Shown here one piece after another: positions 42,958 through 52,045 of a stretch of DNA of 62,406 bases (position 1 is the first letter of the stretch; each line of letters begins with the position of its first letter). The position numbers and the translations under genes are program-made. A model generated the notes under the pieces. The model saw nothing but the letters and a program-made list of their open reading frames with translations, was not told the DNA's origin and did not search any database. Source of the DNA: Promethearchaeota archaeon (GTDB lineage Archaea > Asgardarchaeota > Lokiarchaeia > Sigyniarchaeales > SOKP01); contig JAEOTA010000034.1 in NCBI GenBank assembly GCA_016840085.1, positions 1 through 62,406 on the forward strand, in the 5' to 3' direction.

Positions 42958-43356
42958 TTAAATTTGTAATTTTAAATCTCCAATTAGCATACTAAATTTC
43001 TTATCTCCTAACCTAACTATTTTATAATTATTAAACGCTTCACTAATTAGTTGAGCCAAAATATGCTTACAAAAATTTCGCTTTTTGTTCACAACAACAT
43101 TTTTATAAAAATCCTGACAAGAGCAATATATTCTTGGATATATTAAATGTTCTTGATTTTCTCCCATAGCAGTCCAAACGATTCTATTAGAGGGTTTATA
43201 GATATATTTTGTTATTCCTCTCTTCAATACTTCAATAACAGTTGTAGATTTTTCAGGAAAGATATCTTCTAAAAATGAGATTAGATCTTCATCAATTAAT
43301 TTTTTTTTTTTTGCTCTTTCAAAAAATTCTAATAAAAAATCTTTTGACATATGCAC
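42958..43356 (-). CDS. SWIM zinc-finger protein
   Basis: 132 residues. IYCSCQDFYKNVVVNKKRNF then CKHILAQLI is the SWIM pattern CxC(n)CxH. The N-terminal half is helical (FLLEFFERAKKKKLIDEDLI). The architecture resembles archaeal and eukaryotic Shu2/ZSWIM7-like proteins that work with RecA-family recombinases, an inference only; many SWIM proteins bind DNA. Confidence 0.75.
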   Translation of the reverse strand: MHMSKDFLLEFFERAKKKKLIDEDLISFLEDIFPEKSTTVIEVLKRGITKYIYKPSNRIVWTAMGENQEHLIYPRIYCSCQDFYKNVVVNKKRNFCKHILAQLISEAFNNYKIVRLGDKKFSMLIGDLKLQI

Positions 43357-43402
43357 TATATATAATATTAAAATATTCTAATAAAAAAATATCATTGAAG
43401 TT

Positions 43403-44698
43403 TTGAATAAAATATTATATCTTCCAACAAGGTACTTTCCTTCAATATCTGGAGCCGAATTCTATTTACAACGTATGGCTGAAATCCTAAGTTCAAAATA
43501 TAATTATGAAATAGATATTTTTACTTCTAATGCTATAGATTTTAAAGCCTTAAGAGATAATAATGGAAAGAAAATAGATAAACGTAATAAATTTTATCAC
43601 AGCGTAAATAATTTGAAAATAAATAGATTTACGGTTAATTATGGTGTTCCAAATAATGTAATTCTAAATAAAATGAAAAAGATTGAGGCATTTAAATCAT
43701 TAAATCTTTCTGATGACTGTGTGAAAAAATTTATTAAAAATGGACCATATTCAGAGGAATTCATAGATTTTTTCCTTATGACAAAAGATTTGAATTATGA
43801 TTTAATTCATACAACATTTTATCCATATTTTAATTTAATATTAAGTTTGATTATTGGAAATATACTGAATAAACCAAAAATTTGTACTCCTTTTTTTCAT
43901 TTTTCAAATCCTAGATATTCAGATTTAGATTTAATTGAAGTTTTGAAGAAATTTGATATTATCATTGCTTGTACTTATGTTGAGAAAAAATTTTTAATAG
44001 AAAATCTGAAGATCCCTAGAGAAAATATTAAAGTAATTTCAATGGGAGTTGATTACTATAGATTTGAAAGGATCCACAAGTCTAAGTACAAAAATTACTA
44101 TTTTAAAAATATTTATTTTGATAAAAAAGAAAAACATTATAAATTAATTTTATTCTGTGGAAATAAGAATTATGAAAAAGGTGCTATTTCAATCTTAAAA
44201 TCTATTCCTCATATTCTTAAAAAAATTAAAAAAGTTAATTTTATTTTTATTGGACCATCAACTACTGCTTATAATCATGAATTAAAAAAAATCCAAAAAA
44301 CTACAAATATTAAAATAATCAATCTTACTCCAGATAATTTAACGGGTTATTATGACAAGAAAAAATTGACCGCATTTAAAGAGGCAGATCTATATTTAAT
44401 GCCAAGTCGTAGTGACGCTTTTGGAATTTCATTTTTAGAAGCATGGGCCGCTGGAAAGCCTGTTATTGGTGCAAGAATAGGCGCTACTCCTGAAGTGATC
44501 AGAGAAAATATTGATGGTTTTTTAGTTGAATTTGATAATCCAGAGGATATTGCTCAAAAGGTTGTTAAATTATTAAAAAATAAGAGATTACGCAAAAGAC
44601 TCGGTTCAGCAGGGCAATTAAAAGTTTCTCAAAATTACACTTGGGATATCATAGCTAAAAAAACTCATGAAGTATATCAAACTTTAATGAACATATAA
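43403..44698 (+). CDS. Family 4 glycosyltransferase
   Basis: 431 residues, GT-B fold. The N-terminus ILYLPTRYFPSISGAEFYLQ is GT4-like, with LILFCGNKNYEKGAISILKS at the start of the second domain, and DLYLMPSRSDAFGISFLEAW (EX7E motif), then AAGKPVIGARIGATPEVIRE. The donor sugar is undetermined. TTG start at 43403. It is followed after 16 bp by a PLP decarboxylase gene. Confidence 0.88.
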   Translation: MNKILYLPTRYFPSISGAEFYLQRMAEILSSKYNYEIDIFTSNAIDFKALRDNNGKKIDKRNKFYHSVNNLKINRFTVNYGVPNNVILNKMKKIEAFKSLNLSDDCVKKFIKNGPYSEEFIDFFLMTKDLNYDLIHTTFYPYFNLILSLIIGNILNKPKICTPFFHFSNPRYSDLDLIEVLKKFDIIIACTYVEKKFLIENLKIPRENIKVISMGVDYYRFERIHKSKYKNYYFKNIYFDKKEKHYKLILFCGNKNYEKGAISILKSIPHILKKIKKVNFIFIGPSTTAYNHELKKIQKTTNIKIINLTPDNLTGYYDKKKLTAFKEADLYLMPSRSDAFGISFLEAWAAGKPVIGARIGATPEVIRENIDGFLVEFDNPEDIAQKVVKLLKNKRLRKRLGSAGQLKVSQNYTWDIIAKKTHEVYQTLMNI

Positions 44699-44714
44699 GA
44701 TTATTCACAAAAAT

Positions 44715-45935
44715 ATGAAAAAAATATCAGGAAATCCTTTTTTAAAAAAAGAAAACGGACAAATTTTTATTGATTTAGTCCCTTTTAAAAACCTAATAAA
44801 AAAATATAAAACTCCGATTCTTATATTTTTAGAAAATCGAATTAGGGATAATATTAAATCTTTTAGAAATGTCTTTAACACAGAGTTTAAGCGTTTTAAA
44901 TGTTTCTACTCATTAAAAGCCAATTTTCTTCCTGAAATATGTAAGATTATTTACTCTGAAGGGATTGGTGTTGAACTTATTGGATTACCTGAACTAAAAT
45001 TAGCTTTAAAAATTGGTTTTCCCCCAAGTAGGATAATAATCGGAGGGCCATATTTATCAAAAGAGCTTATTGAGGCAAGTATCAAAAGTAAAGTAAGAGA
45101 AATAATAATATATGATTTAAACGATTTAAAAAAAATCAATTCAATTGCCCAAAAGTTTGATCAAGTTCAAAATATTAGCATTAGAATAAATTCTCAAAAA
45201 TTTAAAAGTAAATTGGGTATAGTATTAAATGAACACAAAATAAAACAATTAAAGGAATCATGCATATTGTATCAAAATATTAAACTTACTTCAATTTTAT
45301 CTCACTATAGCACTCAAATGAATGATTTGAACCAGTATAAAAGAAATATAGCTACTATATCAAATAATTTGAAAGTACTACTATCCCATAATATTAATGT
45401 TGAGAACATAAATTTTGGTGGTGGGTTTCCAGAAGCTACAGTTATGCCTCAAGATCAATTAAAGAAAATAGCAAAATCTATTAGAATTCTTTTAGATGAA
45501 TCAGAAATTAATTATAGGAATGTTTATTTTGAACCTGGAAGATATTTTATAGGTGACTCTGGGTTATTTATCGCGAAAATTGTTAAAGTAGGTGAAAAGC
45601 GGTGGATATTTTTAAATATTGGAAATCATATTTGCCCAAAATTTGCTAAATGTTCTTTAAGATTTTATAATGCTTCCCTAATAGATAAACCACATAAATA
45701 TAAAACTTCTATAGCTGGAATTGTACCAACTGATCAAGATGTATTAGCAAAAAATTACTTTTTCACTGAACAATTAAAGCAGGGTAATAAGATTATGATA
45801 ACAAATACAGGAGCTTATTGTTTAACTTTTTCAAATCGGTTTCCTTATTCTTTGCCAAAAATACTTTTGATAAAAGGGAATGATGTTAATGAGATATTTG
45901 ATCCTGAAATAAATCAAGATTTTTCAATAAATTAA
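44715..45935 (+). CDS. PLP-dependent decarboxylase (alanine-racemase-fold type III)
   Basis: 406 residues. CFYSLKAN carries the PLP-binding Lys; the substrate loop is KLTSILSHYSTQM, the phosphate loop NINFGGGFPEATVM, then YFEPGRYFIGDSG and TNTGAYCLTFSNRFPY near the end. This is the DAP/ornithine/arginine decarboxylase fold. The usual catalytic Cys-x-x-D block reads GIVPTDQDVLAKN here, so the Cys is absent and substrate choice is open. Adjacent GT4 gene suggests amino-sugar or lipid head-group chemistry rather than lysine synthesis. Confidence 0.82.
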   Translation: MKKISGNPFLKKENGQIFIDLVPFKNLIKKYKTPILIFLENRIRDNIKSFRNVFNTEFKRFKCFYSLKANFLPEICKIIYSEGIGVELIGLPELKLALKIGFPPSRIIIGGPYLSKELIEASIKSKVREIIIYDLNDLKKINSIAQKFDQVQNISIRINSQKFKSKLGIVLNEHKIKQLKESCILYQNIKLTSILSHYSTQMNDLNQYKRNIATISNNLKVLLSHNINVENINFGGGFPEATVMPQDQLKKIAKSIRILLDESEINYRNVYFEPGRYFIGDSGLFIAKIVKVGEKRWIFLNIGNHICPKFAKCSLRFYNASLIDKPHKYKTSIAGIVPTDQDVLAKNYFFTEQLKQGNKIMITNTGAYCLTFSNRFPYSLPKILLIKGNDVNEIFDPEINQDFSIN

Positions 45936-46037
45936 ATCAAATTTTGGGAGATTTTAAGTATTATTAGCATAACACATTAATTCTAATTTTTTAATTAAAT
46001 TTTATTTTGTAGCATTAAATTAAAGAATTGATTTATT

Positions 46038-47144
46038 ATGGAATCATTTATTAAAAATGCCAGCAAAAGAGAGATAGTTAGAACACAGATTGATCCATTT
46101 GGTCATGCTAACATTAAAATTGTTGGTTGTGGTGGTGCTGGAAACAATACGATAAACAGATTAATGAAAATCGGAATTCGAGGCGCTACATGTGTAGCTA
46201 TTAATACAGATTGTCAACATTTAGATAGTATTGAATCACATATTAAATTATTAATTGGGAAGAATTTAACTAAGGGTTTAGGTGCGGGAGGAAATCCTGA
46301 AATCGGAAGAGCTGCTGCTGAAGAATCTCGGCAGGATCTAACCAAAGTTTTAAGAGAATCAAATTTGGTTTTCATAACGTGTGGAGAAGGTGGAGGAACT
46401 GGAACCGGAAGCGCTCCTATCGTGGCAGAAATAGCGAAACTCGAGGGAGCAATAGTAGTAGGTGTAGTAACTTTACCTTTTGAAACCGAAATTGGACGTA
46501 TTGATAAAGCAAAGATGGGACTAAATCTTTTGAAAAGATATGTTGATACGCTAGTAGTTATAGACAATAATAGATTACTAGAAATTGCACCCAATTTACC
46601 AATTATAGAAGCGTTTAGCGTAGCTGATGAAGTTCTAGCTACAATGGTTAAAGGTATCACAGAAACAATTTCTTTGCCCTCCTTAATAAATTTAGATTTT
46701 GCTGATGTAAGAACAATCTTAAGTACAGGAGGTGTCGCAATCGTAGGCGTAGGTGAATCAAATAAAAAAGATAATCGAATTGAAGATGCTATTAATGATG
46801 CATTAAATACTCCTTTATTAGACGTTAACATTGATGGAGCAAAAGGAGCATTAATCCATATTTGTGGAGGAAATGATATGACATTAGCAGAAGCAAATTC
46901 TGTAGCACAGAAAATTACTGAAAAAATGGATGTACATGATTCTATGGTAATATGGGGTGCCCGAGTTTCAGATGAGTTTGATGGTTTTATAAGAGTTATG
47001 CTTCTTATAACTGGAATAAAATCACCTCAAATATTTGGTAATGGGTATAAAATCAACCAACCAATTTATAAATCAATATCTAAATCTTCAAAGGCTAGTT
47101 TATCAGATGATATTTTTAACATTGGTGAAATTACATTTGATTAA
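46038..47144 (+). CDS. ftsZ: FtsZ cell-division GTPase
   Basis: 368 residues. The tubulin-like GTPase shows IVGCGGAGNNTINRL, NTDCQHL, the tubulin signature CGEGGGTGTGSAPIVAEIAK, then DTLVVIDNNRLLEIAP and NLDFADVRTILSTGGVAIVG. It polymerises into the division ring. A C-terminal tail ends NIGEITFD, acidic and possibly the partner-binding peptide. Many archaea have paralogues; only one is in view. Confidence 0.95.
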   Translation: MESFIKNASKREIVRTQIDPFGHANIKIVGCGGAGNNTINRLMKIGIRGATCVAINTDCQHLDSIESHIKLLIGKNLTKGLGAGGNPEIGRAAAEESRQDLTKVLRESNLVFITCGEGGGTGTGSAPIVAEIAKLEGAIVVGVVTLPFETEIGRIDKAKMGLNLLKRYVDTLVVIDNNRLLEIAPNLPIIEAFSVADEVLATMVKGITETISLPSLINLDFADVRTILSTGGVAIVGVGESNKKDNRIEDAINDALNTPLLDVNIDGAKGALIHICGGNDMTLAEANSVAQKITEKMDVHDSMVIWGARVSDEFDGFIRVMLLITGIKSPQIFGNGYKINQPIYKSISKSSKASLSDDIFNIGEITFD

Positions 47145-47191
47145 TTGAAATTTTATTATTCCTTTTTATATTTCTTTTAGAATTCAAATAT

Positions 47192-47560
47192 ATGAAAAAT
47201 AAGTTTTCACCAGAAATTCAGAATGAAATAGATGATATTTTTGAAAAAATAAATATATGGAAAGAGTTATTTTACTTTAAGGTTGAATTTTATTTTGATG
47301 GATGGGCAATATTCCTGAGGGAAAAAAATCTCTATCCAAGATCTATAGTAATTTTTAAATCATATGTAAAAAACACATATTCTCTAAGAAGTTTTGAAAT
47401 ACACCTTCATAATTTAAAAAAAGAGGAATTTAAAGAAATTTATTCTAAAGAAGATATAAGAAATCATGAAAATTTATTAAAAGAACTAAAAGAAGTCATA
47501 TATGGAAAAGATTTATTAAGAAATGTCTCAAAAACCTATAAAAATGCATTTCTACAATAG
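47192..47560 (+). CDS. Unknown 122-residue protein
   Basis: Soluble alpha/beta-like sequence: IWKELFYFKVEFYFDGWAIF, then RSIVIFKSYVKNTYSLRSFE, with a Lys/Glu-rich helical C-terminus. It starts 47 bp after ftsZ on the same strand, so the two may be co-transcribed. No family recognised. The Trp/Phe-rich core makes it a credible gene. Confidence 0.55.
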   Translation: MKNKFSPEIQNEIDDIFEKINIWKELFYFKVEFYFDGWAIFLREKNLYPRSIVIFKSYVKNTYSLRSFEIHLHNLKKEEFKEIYSKEDIRNHENLLKELKEVIYGKDLLRNVSKTYKNAFLQ

Positions 47561-47565
47561 TTTTT

Positions 47566-48123
47566 TTAAAATTCAGGTTTATAAAACTGTCTAAATTGTT
47601 CCTTCTTTTTCTCATTATACTTATTCTCTAAAAACTTTAAAACTACATGATGTGGCGTACCATTTATTAACATATTCGTCGCTTTTCTAGCAATCTGTAA
47701 ATTTTCGTAGTCTGCTATTATAGAAACTGTTTTACCATAAACAGAGACGAAACTTTCAGCATATTTTTCAATAGCTTTTCGTACTTCACCATTCCTTCCG
47801 ATAACCCTTCCCTTTACACGTTTTATACGTTTATCAGATTTTCCCAAAATTGACATAAGATTAAAAATTTCAAGATCATAGTTTTCTTCTAACAATTTCA
47901 TAGCTTTAGTTGGATTAAAACCTCTACTAATTGCGTTAACTATCTTTTGCGCAGTGTAAATGTTAAGTGGCATGTAATTTGGATCATCTGGTATTGGTAA
48001 AATTTCACAATCGCCAGTTTTGCTATCTAATTTAATCTTTACACCAAGTTTCTCTTCAATTTCCTTTTTTATTCTACCATCTTTTCCTATTAATATTGCA
48101 ATGCGATTTTTTCCAACCTTCAT
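47566..48123 (-). CDS. Dim2/Pno1-type KH RNA-binding protein
   Basis: 185 residues with two KH-like repeats: IAILIGKDGRIKKEIEEKLG (GxDG loop) and VKGRVIGRNGEVRKAIEKYA (GxxG loop), plus NAISRGFNPTKAMKLLEENY, typical of archaeal Pno1/Krr1 homologues. It works in small-subunit rRNA maturation and contacts RIO1, whose gene lies immediately upstream in the operon. Confidence 0.92.
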   Translation of the reverse strand: MKVGKNRIAILIGKDGRIKKEIEEKLGVKIKLDSKTGDCEILPIPDDPNYMPLNIYTAQKIVNAISRGFNPTKAMKLLEENYDLEIFNLMSILGKSDKRIKRVKGRVIGRNGEVRKAIEKYAESFVSVYGKTVSIIADYENLQIARKATNMLINGTPHHVVLKFLENKYNEKKKEQFRQFYKPEF

Positions 48124-48173
48124 TTTTTTAACTTTTTTTATTGAAATCTTAACTTATAATATATCAAAATCTT

Positions 48174-49022
48174 TTAATTTCTTGGATTTGTAACTTCATA
48201 ATAGAATTTTTTAGGATCTGGAAGTCCTATACCAAATTTTTCAAAAAACTTAAAGATATTTTTAATATCTCTTACCAAATAAACTTCTGCTTTTGGATGT
48301 TGTATAGAGACAGCTTGAGATATATCAATTACTACTGGTTTCTGATTATGATACAAAATATTAAATTCACTCAGATCTCCATGAACTAATTTAGCATTTT
48401 GATATAAAATTTTTATAAAATCTAAAATTTCATTAAAAAGATTAATTGGATCTTTAGGCTTTTTAATATCCTTTAGAATTGGAGCAGGTATAGATTCAAA
48501 ACCGATATATTCCATTAAAAGAATATTACTTTTAATAAATATAGGTTTTGGGACGCTTAAACCAACTTTATATGCTCTTTTAAGATTTTTGAATTCTTTA
48601 CTTGCCCATAAATAAATAATTTTGGATACATTACTAGGTATTTTTTTAAATCTAGGATCTCCGATAATATAATTTCTCATCCATCTTGAGGTGTTACTAT
48701 CAATTTTATATATTTTAACAGCAACTTCAAATCCATTTTGATCATAAGCTAAATAAACATTTGCCTCCTTTCCAGAAGATATTATGCCTTCTATTCTTTC
48801 TAGCGGCCCATTTACTAATATTTTATTTAATTGAAAAACTGTACGTTCATCAAAAACAGATTCAATAGTAGCCCTTTTCTTAGATTGGTCAATCTTTTTA
48901 ATTCTTTTGTTGTCTATTTTTCTTTTTTCTAGCTCATCAATACTAGTTTCAAGCTTATCATTTAATTCATTATCTAAGAATTCATCAAATTCCTTATCAA
49001 CGTTATTATTTTTTTCTTCCAA
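48174..49022 (-). CDS. rio1: RIO1-type atypical protein kinase
   Basis: 282 residues. An N-terminal acidic helix precedes EGIISSGKEANVYLAYD (glycine-loop substitute), VAVKIYK (Lys), RNYIIGDPRFKK, then LVHGDLSEFNILYHN (catalytic Asp) and PVVIDISQAV (metal Asp). RIO1 drives the last steps of small ribosomal subunit maturation. Same strand and short spacing with NMD3 and the KH gene. Confidence 0.94.
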   Translation of the reverse strand: MEEKNNNVDKEFDEFLDNELNDKLETSIDELEKRKIDNKRIKKIDQSKKRATIESVFDERTVFQLNKILVNGPLERIEGIISSGKEANVYLAYDQNGFEVAVKIYKIDSNTSRWMRNYIIGDPRFKKIPSNVSKIIYLWASKEFKNLKRAYKVGLSVPKPIFIKSNILLMEYIGFESIPAPILKDIKKPKDPINLFNEILDFIKILYQNAKLVHGDLSEFNILYHNQKPVVIDISQAVSIQHPKAEVYLVRDIKNIFKFFEKFGIGLPDPKKFYYEVTNPRN

Positions 49023-49034
49023 TAAAATATTCCT

Positions 49035-49949
49035 CTATTCTTTACTTCTCATTATATTTTCACTAAAAAAGTAATCGTAGTCTTTTATCAATTTAATGTT
49101 ATTTTTACTTCTTAAAATGATTTTATTTTTAGTTATACTCTCAACGATATAGTATTCATTACTAATTAAAATTTCATCATTGATCCTTATTGGTAAAAAC
49201 TTTACTGAAGTTTTTAATCGGTAAAGATTCTTTCCTTTCTGAGAATCTCTTCCTATTAATTTTTTTGTTCTTTTTAGTAAGAAGTGGTATTTTGATTTTA
49301 AAAATTTTATGATGGAGTTCATTAATTCATTTGTACTAAGATATAGGTCCATACCATTTTTTTGATCTACAAGTTTAGAAATGTATTGCCTAGGATCTTT
49401 TTCAAATAACTTATCTACAAATTTGTTAATCTCATTTAATATATTATCTATTAAGTCTGTATATTTTTCGTCTTTTACCCGTAGTTGGATAATTGATATA
49501 AAATAAGTACCCCCTCTTAAATTAGAACAATTTTTGCATAATATTGGATTGAAATTCAACTTTACAACTTGTTTATGTTTTATTTCAGAACTTCCTTTCA
49601 AATTTCCTTTAATTTCTACTTCAATAGATTTCAAATAATCTTTTGAAGAATACTTGAGACTATTTTCTTCAAATTTAAGAGAAAAATCAATTTTATTCTG
49701 TTTTATTAAAGGTTTTAATAAAAATCTATGAATAGCTTCTTTAATTATAGAAAATAATTCATTTTCTGAAGGTAAAATCCACATATCTTTTTTAGAATAA
49801 CTTCCACAATCAATACAGATATTTAAAGATAGATTTTTAGGTAAATCAAATAATGGATTTTCACTTAAATAACACTTTAAACACATTCCAAAATGAGGAG
49901 AATCTTTATCTAATCTTGTTCCACAAATAGCACAAAATCTATGAGGCAT
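49035..49949 (-). CDS. nmd3: NMD3 homologue (60S-type export/maturation factor family)
   Basis: 304 residues from ATG 49949, preferred over 49985 because it shares one base with the TAA of the preceding gene (TAATG). Zinc knuckles: RFCAICGTRLDKDSPHFGMC then LKCYL, NICIDCGSY and LCKNCSNLRGG. The basic C-terminal part (LLKRTKKLIGRDSQKGKNLY) binds ribosome surfaces in relatives. It lacks the eukaryotic export tail, as expected in archaea. Confidence 0.9.
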   Translation of the reverse strand: MPHRFCAICGTRLDKDSPHFGMCLKCYLSENPLFDLPKNLSLNICIDCGSYSKKDMWILPSENELFSIIKEAIHRFLLKPLIKQNKIDFSLKFEENSLKYSSKDYLKSIEVEIKGNLKGSSEIKHKQVVKLNFNPILCKNCSNLRGGTYFISIIQLRVKDEKYTDLIDNILNEINKFVDKLFEKDPRQYISKLVDQKNGMDLYLSTNELMNSIIKFLKSKYHFLLKRTKKLIGRDSQKGKNLYRLKTSVKFLPIRINDEILISNEYYIVESITKNKIILRSKNNIKLIKDYDYFFSENIMRSKE

Positions 49950-50239
49950 TAAAACATCATCTTTAAAGCCATTGGAATGCCACAAATGGTTTTATAGTGA
50001 GTAACGATTTTACAATCAATTGCTTTCTTGATTATGTTATTACCAATTATATTGAAATATGATGCTACTCTTAAGATCTCAATGGCATCTTCCAAATTTA
50101 TTAATTTTCCTCCAAAAAATTGATTAGAAATTTCAATTTTTAAATTATCTTCTTTAAATACTTTGTTTAGGAGTTCTTCATCACAACAAGCAATTATTTC
50201 TAATTCACCTTGAAGGTGGATTTTAAGGAATACTCTCAT
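49949..50239 (-). CDS. DUF424 family protein
   Basis: 96 residues. MRVFLKIHLQGELEIIACCD, then EELLNKVFKEDNLKIEISNQ, FFGGKLINLEDAIEILRVAS and GNNIIKKAIDCKIV match DUF424, an archaeal family almost always found next to NMD3 or aIF2-beta, suspected in translation or ribosome biogenesis. Its stop overlaps the nmd3 start by one base. Confidence 0.87.
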   Translation of the reverse strand: MRVFLKIHLQGELEIIACCDEELLNKVFKEDNLKIEISNQFFGGKLINLEDAIEILRVASYFNIIGNNIIKKAIDCKIVTHYKTICGIPMALKMMF

Positions 50240-50254
50240 TTTTTATTTTTAATA

Positions 50255-50668
50255 TTATTTTTCTTTAATTTCTTGTCTAGCTCCGCAGGCTGTACATTTC
50301 AAATAATCTTTTTTTCCTTCTCTTTGAATTTGCGTATCTGGTTTATTACAAATGCTACATAATACATAAGTTTTTGTATAATTTTCAATTAGTCGATTTA
50401 AGACCTGAGCCTTATATTGACCTTTTAAAAATAATTGTTGACCCCTAATTTCACCCATTGTTCCTGCTTTTTTAAGAAAAATTCCTGTGAAATGCTTTTT
50501 ATCTCTATTCAGAATACCAATTATCTTATTAAAATTAGTAATGAAACTATTCCTACTTTCAATTCGTAACTCTACTTTTGGAATTTCAAATCTAGAAGAT
50601 TGCTTTACATTTTCTGGAATCTTTTCATATGCTTTATCTAATAATTCCTTATAATTATTTAAATCCAT
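50255..50668 (-). CDS. Translation initiation factor aIF2 beta subunit
   Basis: 137 residues. The alpha/beta core FEIPKVELRIESRNSFITNF, then IGILNRDKKHFTGIFLKKAG and GEIRGQQLFLKGQYKAQVLN precedes the zinc ribbon YVLCSICNKPDTQIQREGKK, then LKCTACGARQEI. It is part of the aIF2 GTPase that delivers initiator tRNA. It lies in the cluster with DUF424-NMD3-RIO1-KH. Notably, an initiator tRNA-Met gene lies about 1 kb away. Confidence 0.95.
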   Translation of the reverse strand: MDLNNYKELLDKAYEKIPENVKQSSRFEIPKVELRIESRNSFITNFNKIIGILNRDKKHFTGIFLKKAGTMGEIRGQQLFLKGQYKAQVLNRLIENYTKTYVLCSICNKPDTQIQREGKKDYLKCTACGARQEIKEK

Positions 50669-50766
50669 GGTTTATTGTTCTATTTATTTTCTTTATTAAT
50701 ATGAAATACAATATTAGAAAAATAGTTTACCATTATTTAAAATAAAGTAGAAATTTTCAAGTTAAA

Positions 50767-51504
50767 TTAAAAAGATTCATAGATATTATCATCTGATTCA
50801 TAAATACGCGATTCTAGGATTAGATCATTTAGGTATGTTCTTAATTCTATATCAGTAATTTTCGTTTCATTTTTTATTTTTTCAAAATCTACACCATTTC
50901 CCTCTACAGAATATTTTTTAATTATTAAATAGACTTGTTCTTTTTTAGTCTCGATTTCTTTATTATTTTGACTCTCTTCAAATAAATTGTCAATATCAAG
51001 TTCGTTTGAAAATTCTTTAAAATCTAGAATTTTTGTTGGAGTATCTTGAATTTCACCTAATTTGATTTTTTTAATTATTTCAGCATTTCTTAACAAAATA
51101 AAATTTGGGTGTTCCACTTTTTTAATAATTTCAATCCATAACGAAACAAAATCCTGCCATTTACTAACACGACCGATAATATCTACAACATCTCCAAGAT
51201 TAAATCTTTTGTACTTTTCAGGATTAATATTTCTTATTAATCCTTTTATCAATCCGGTACCATCATCTAAATCGAAATCTAATCCTATATTTGAGTTAAT
51301 ATCTACTTCTTCTTCGAAATTATCTTCTTTTAATTCAGTCAATTTTTCTTTTTTATTAATAATTGTAGCTATTATTCTTATTCGCTTAACTCTTCCAAAG
51401 ATTGTATGGAAAATTTTCTTATTTTCATCATAAATTCCTTCTATAATATGCTTAATCCAGCAATGAATAGCAGGGGATCTTTTGTAGCTGATCGAATCAC
51501 TCAT
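50767..51504 (-). CDS. RPA32-like OB-fold protein with winged helix
   Basis: 245 residues. IHCWIKHIIEGIY, then GRVKRIRIIATIINKKE, LDFDLDDGTGLIKGLI and NLGDVVDIIGRVSKWQDFVS form an OB fold of the RPA2/Stn1 type. The C-terminal 60 residues (YLIIKKYSVEGNGVDFEKIK, LRTYLNDLILESRIYES) look like a winged helix, as in RPA32. Probably single-stranded-DNA binding. First gene of the minus-strand translation operon or independently transcribed. Confidence 0.75.
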   Translation of the reverse strand: MSDSISYKRSPAIHCWIKHIIEGIYDENKKIFHTIFGRVKRIRIIATIINKKEKLTELKEDNFEEEVDINSNIGLDFDLDDGTGLIKGLIRNINPEKYKRFNLGDVVDIIGRVSKWQDFVSLWIEIIKKVEHPNFILLRNAEIIKKIKLGEIQDTPTKILDFKEFSNELDIDNLFEESQNNKEIETKKEQVYLIIKKYSVEGNGVDFEKIKNETKITDIELRTYLNDLILESRIYESDDNIYESF

Positions 51505-51651
51505 AAGAATTTTATCTCATTATTTAATATTTTATATTCAAATTTCGTTAAATATAGAAGTAATTATTAAATGAGTAATATTTGAATGGTTTCTGATAAT
51601 AAATTCTTTTGAAATCATGTTAACCAATTTGAAAAATATAATTTTAAATAT

Positions 51652-51786
51652 TGGTAGCGGGGGTTCGATTTGAACGAACGAATCTGCCATTCGTCCGTTA
51701 ATGGACAAATGATCTCAGGGTCTCTCTATGGAGTGGAAGTGCCATTTATGAGCCCTGCGGCATAAACCAGGCTAGCCCACCCCGCT
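51652..51786 (-). tRNA. Initiator tRNA-Met(CAT) with two introns and encoded CCA
   Basis: On minus the acceptor AGCGGGG pairs with CCCCGCT, followed by A and an encoded CCA (51652-51654). The D stem is GGC/GCC with TAGCCTGGTTTAT in the loop. The anticodon arm is CAGGG-CTCATAA-CCCTG, with the run of G-C pairs typical of initiators. A 25-nt intron (51722-51746) occupies the canonical 37/38 site. A second intron of 31 nt (51680-51710) lies between the variable loop AGATC and the T stem; it contains the hairpin GTCC-ATTAAC-GGAC. The T arm is GTTCG-TTCAAAT-CGAAC. All stems pair after removing both introns. Confidence 0.93.
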
Positions 51787-52045
51787 AAGAATGAACGTAT
51801 TGGGATATAATTGTTAAAGTTATATAGTTATTATATATATTGCAATATAAACCTCATAATTAAATTTTTTACTTTTTCAAAGGATTTGTTAAACATTACT
51901 AGTAATTTTTTTAACCGATTTGTAAAAAATTTAAATTATATAAACTTGAAGTCGTTTTTAGCTTAATTTAAAGAAATTCTCCTTCAAATTTATTTATTTT
52001 AACGGAAAAGTTTAACTTGTAATTTTAATTAAATAATAAAAAATA

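Noticed and set aside
46214..46831. 205-codon ORF antisense to ftsZ
   Set aside because: A shadow of the strongly conserved ftsZ frame; Ser/Thr/Pro-rich nonsense composition.
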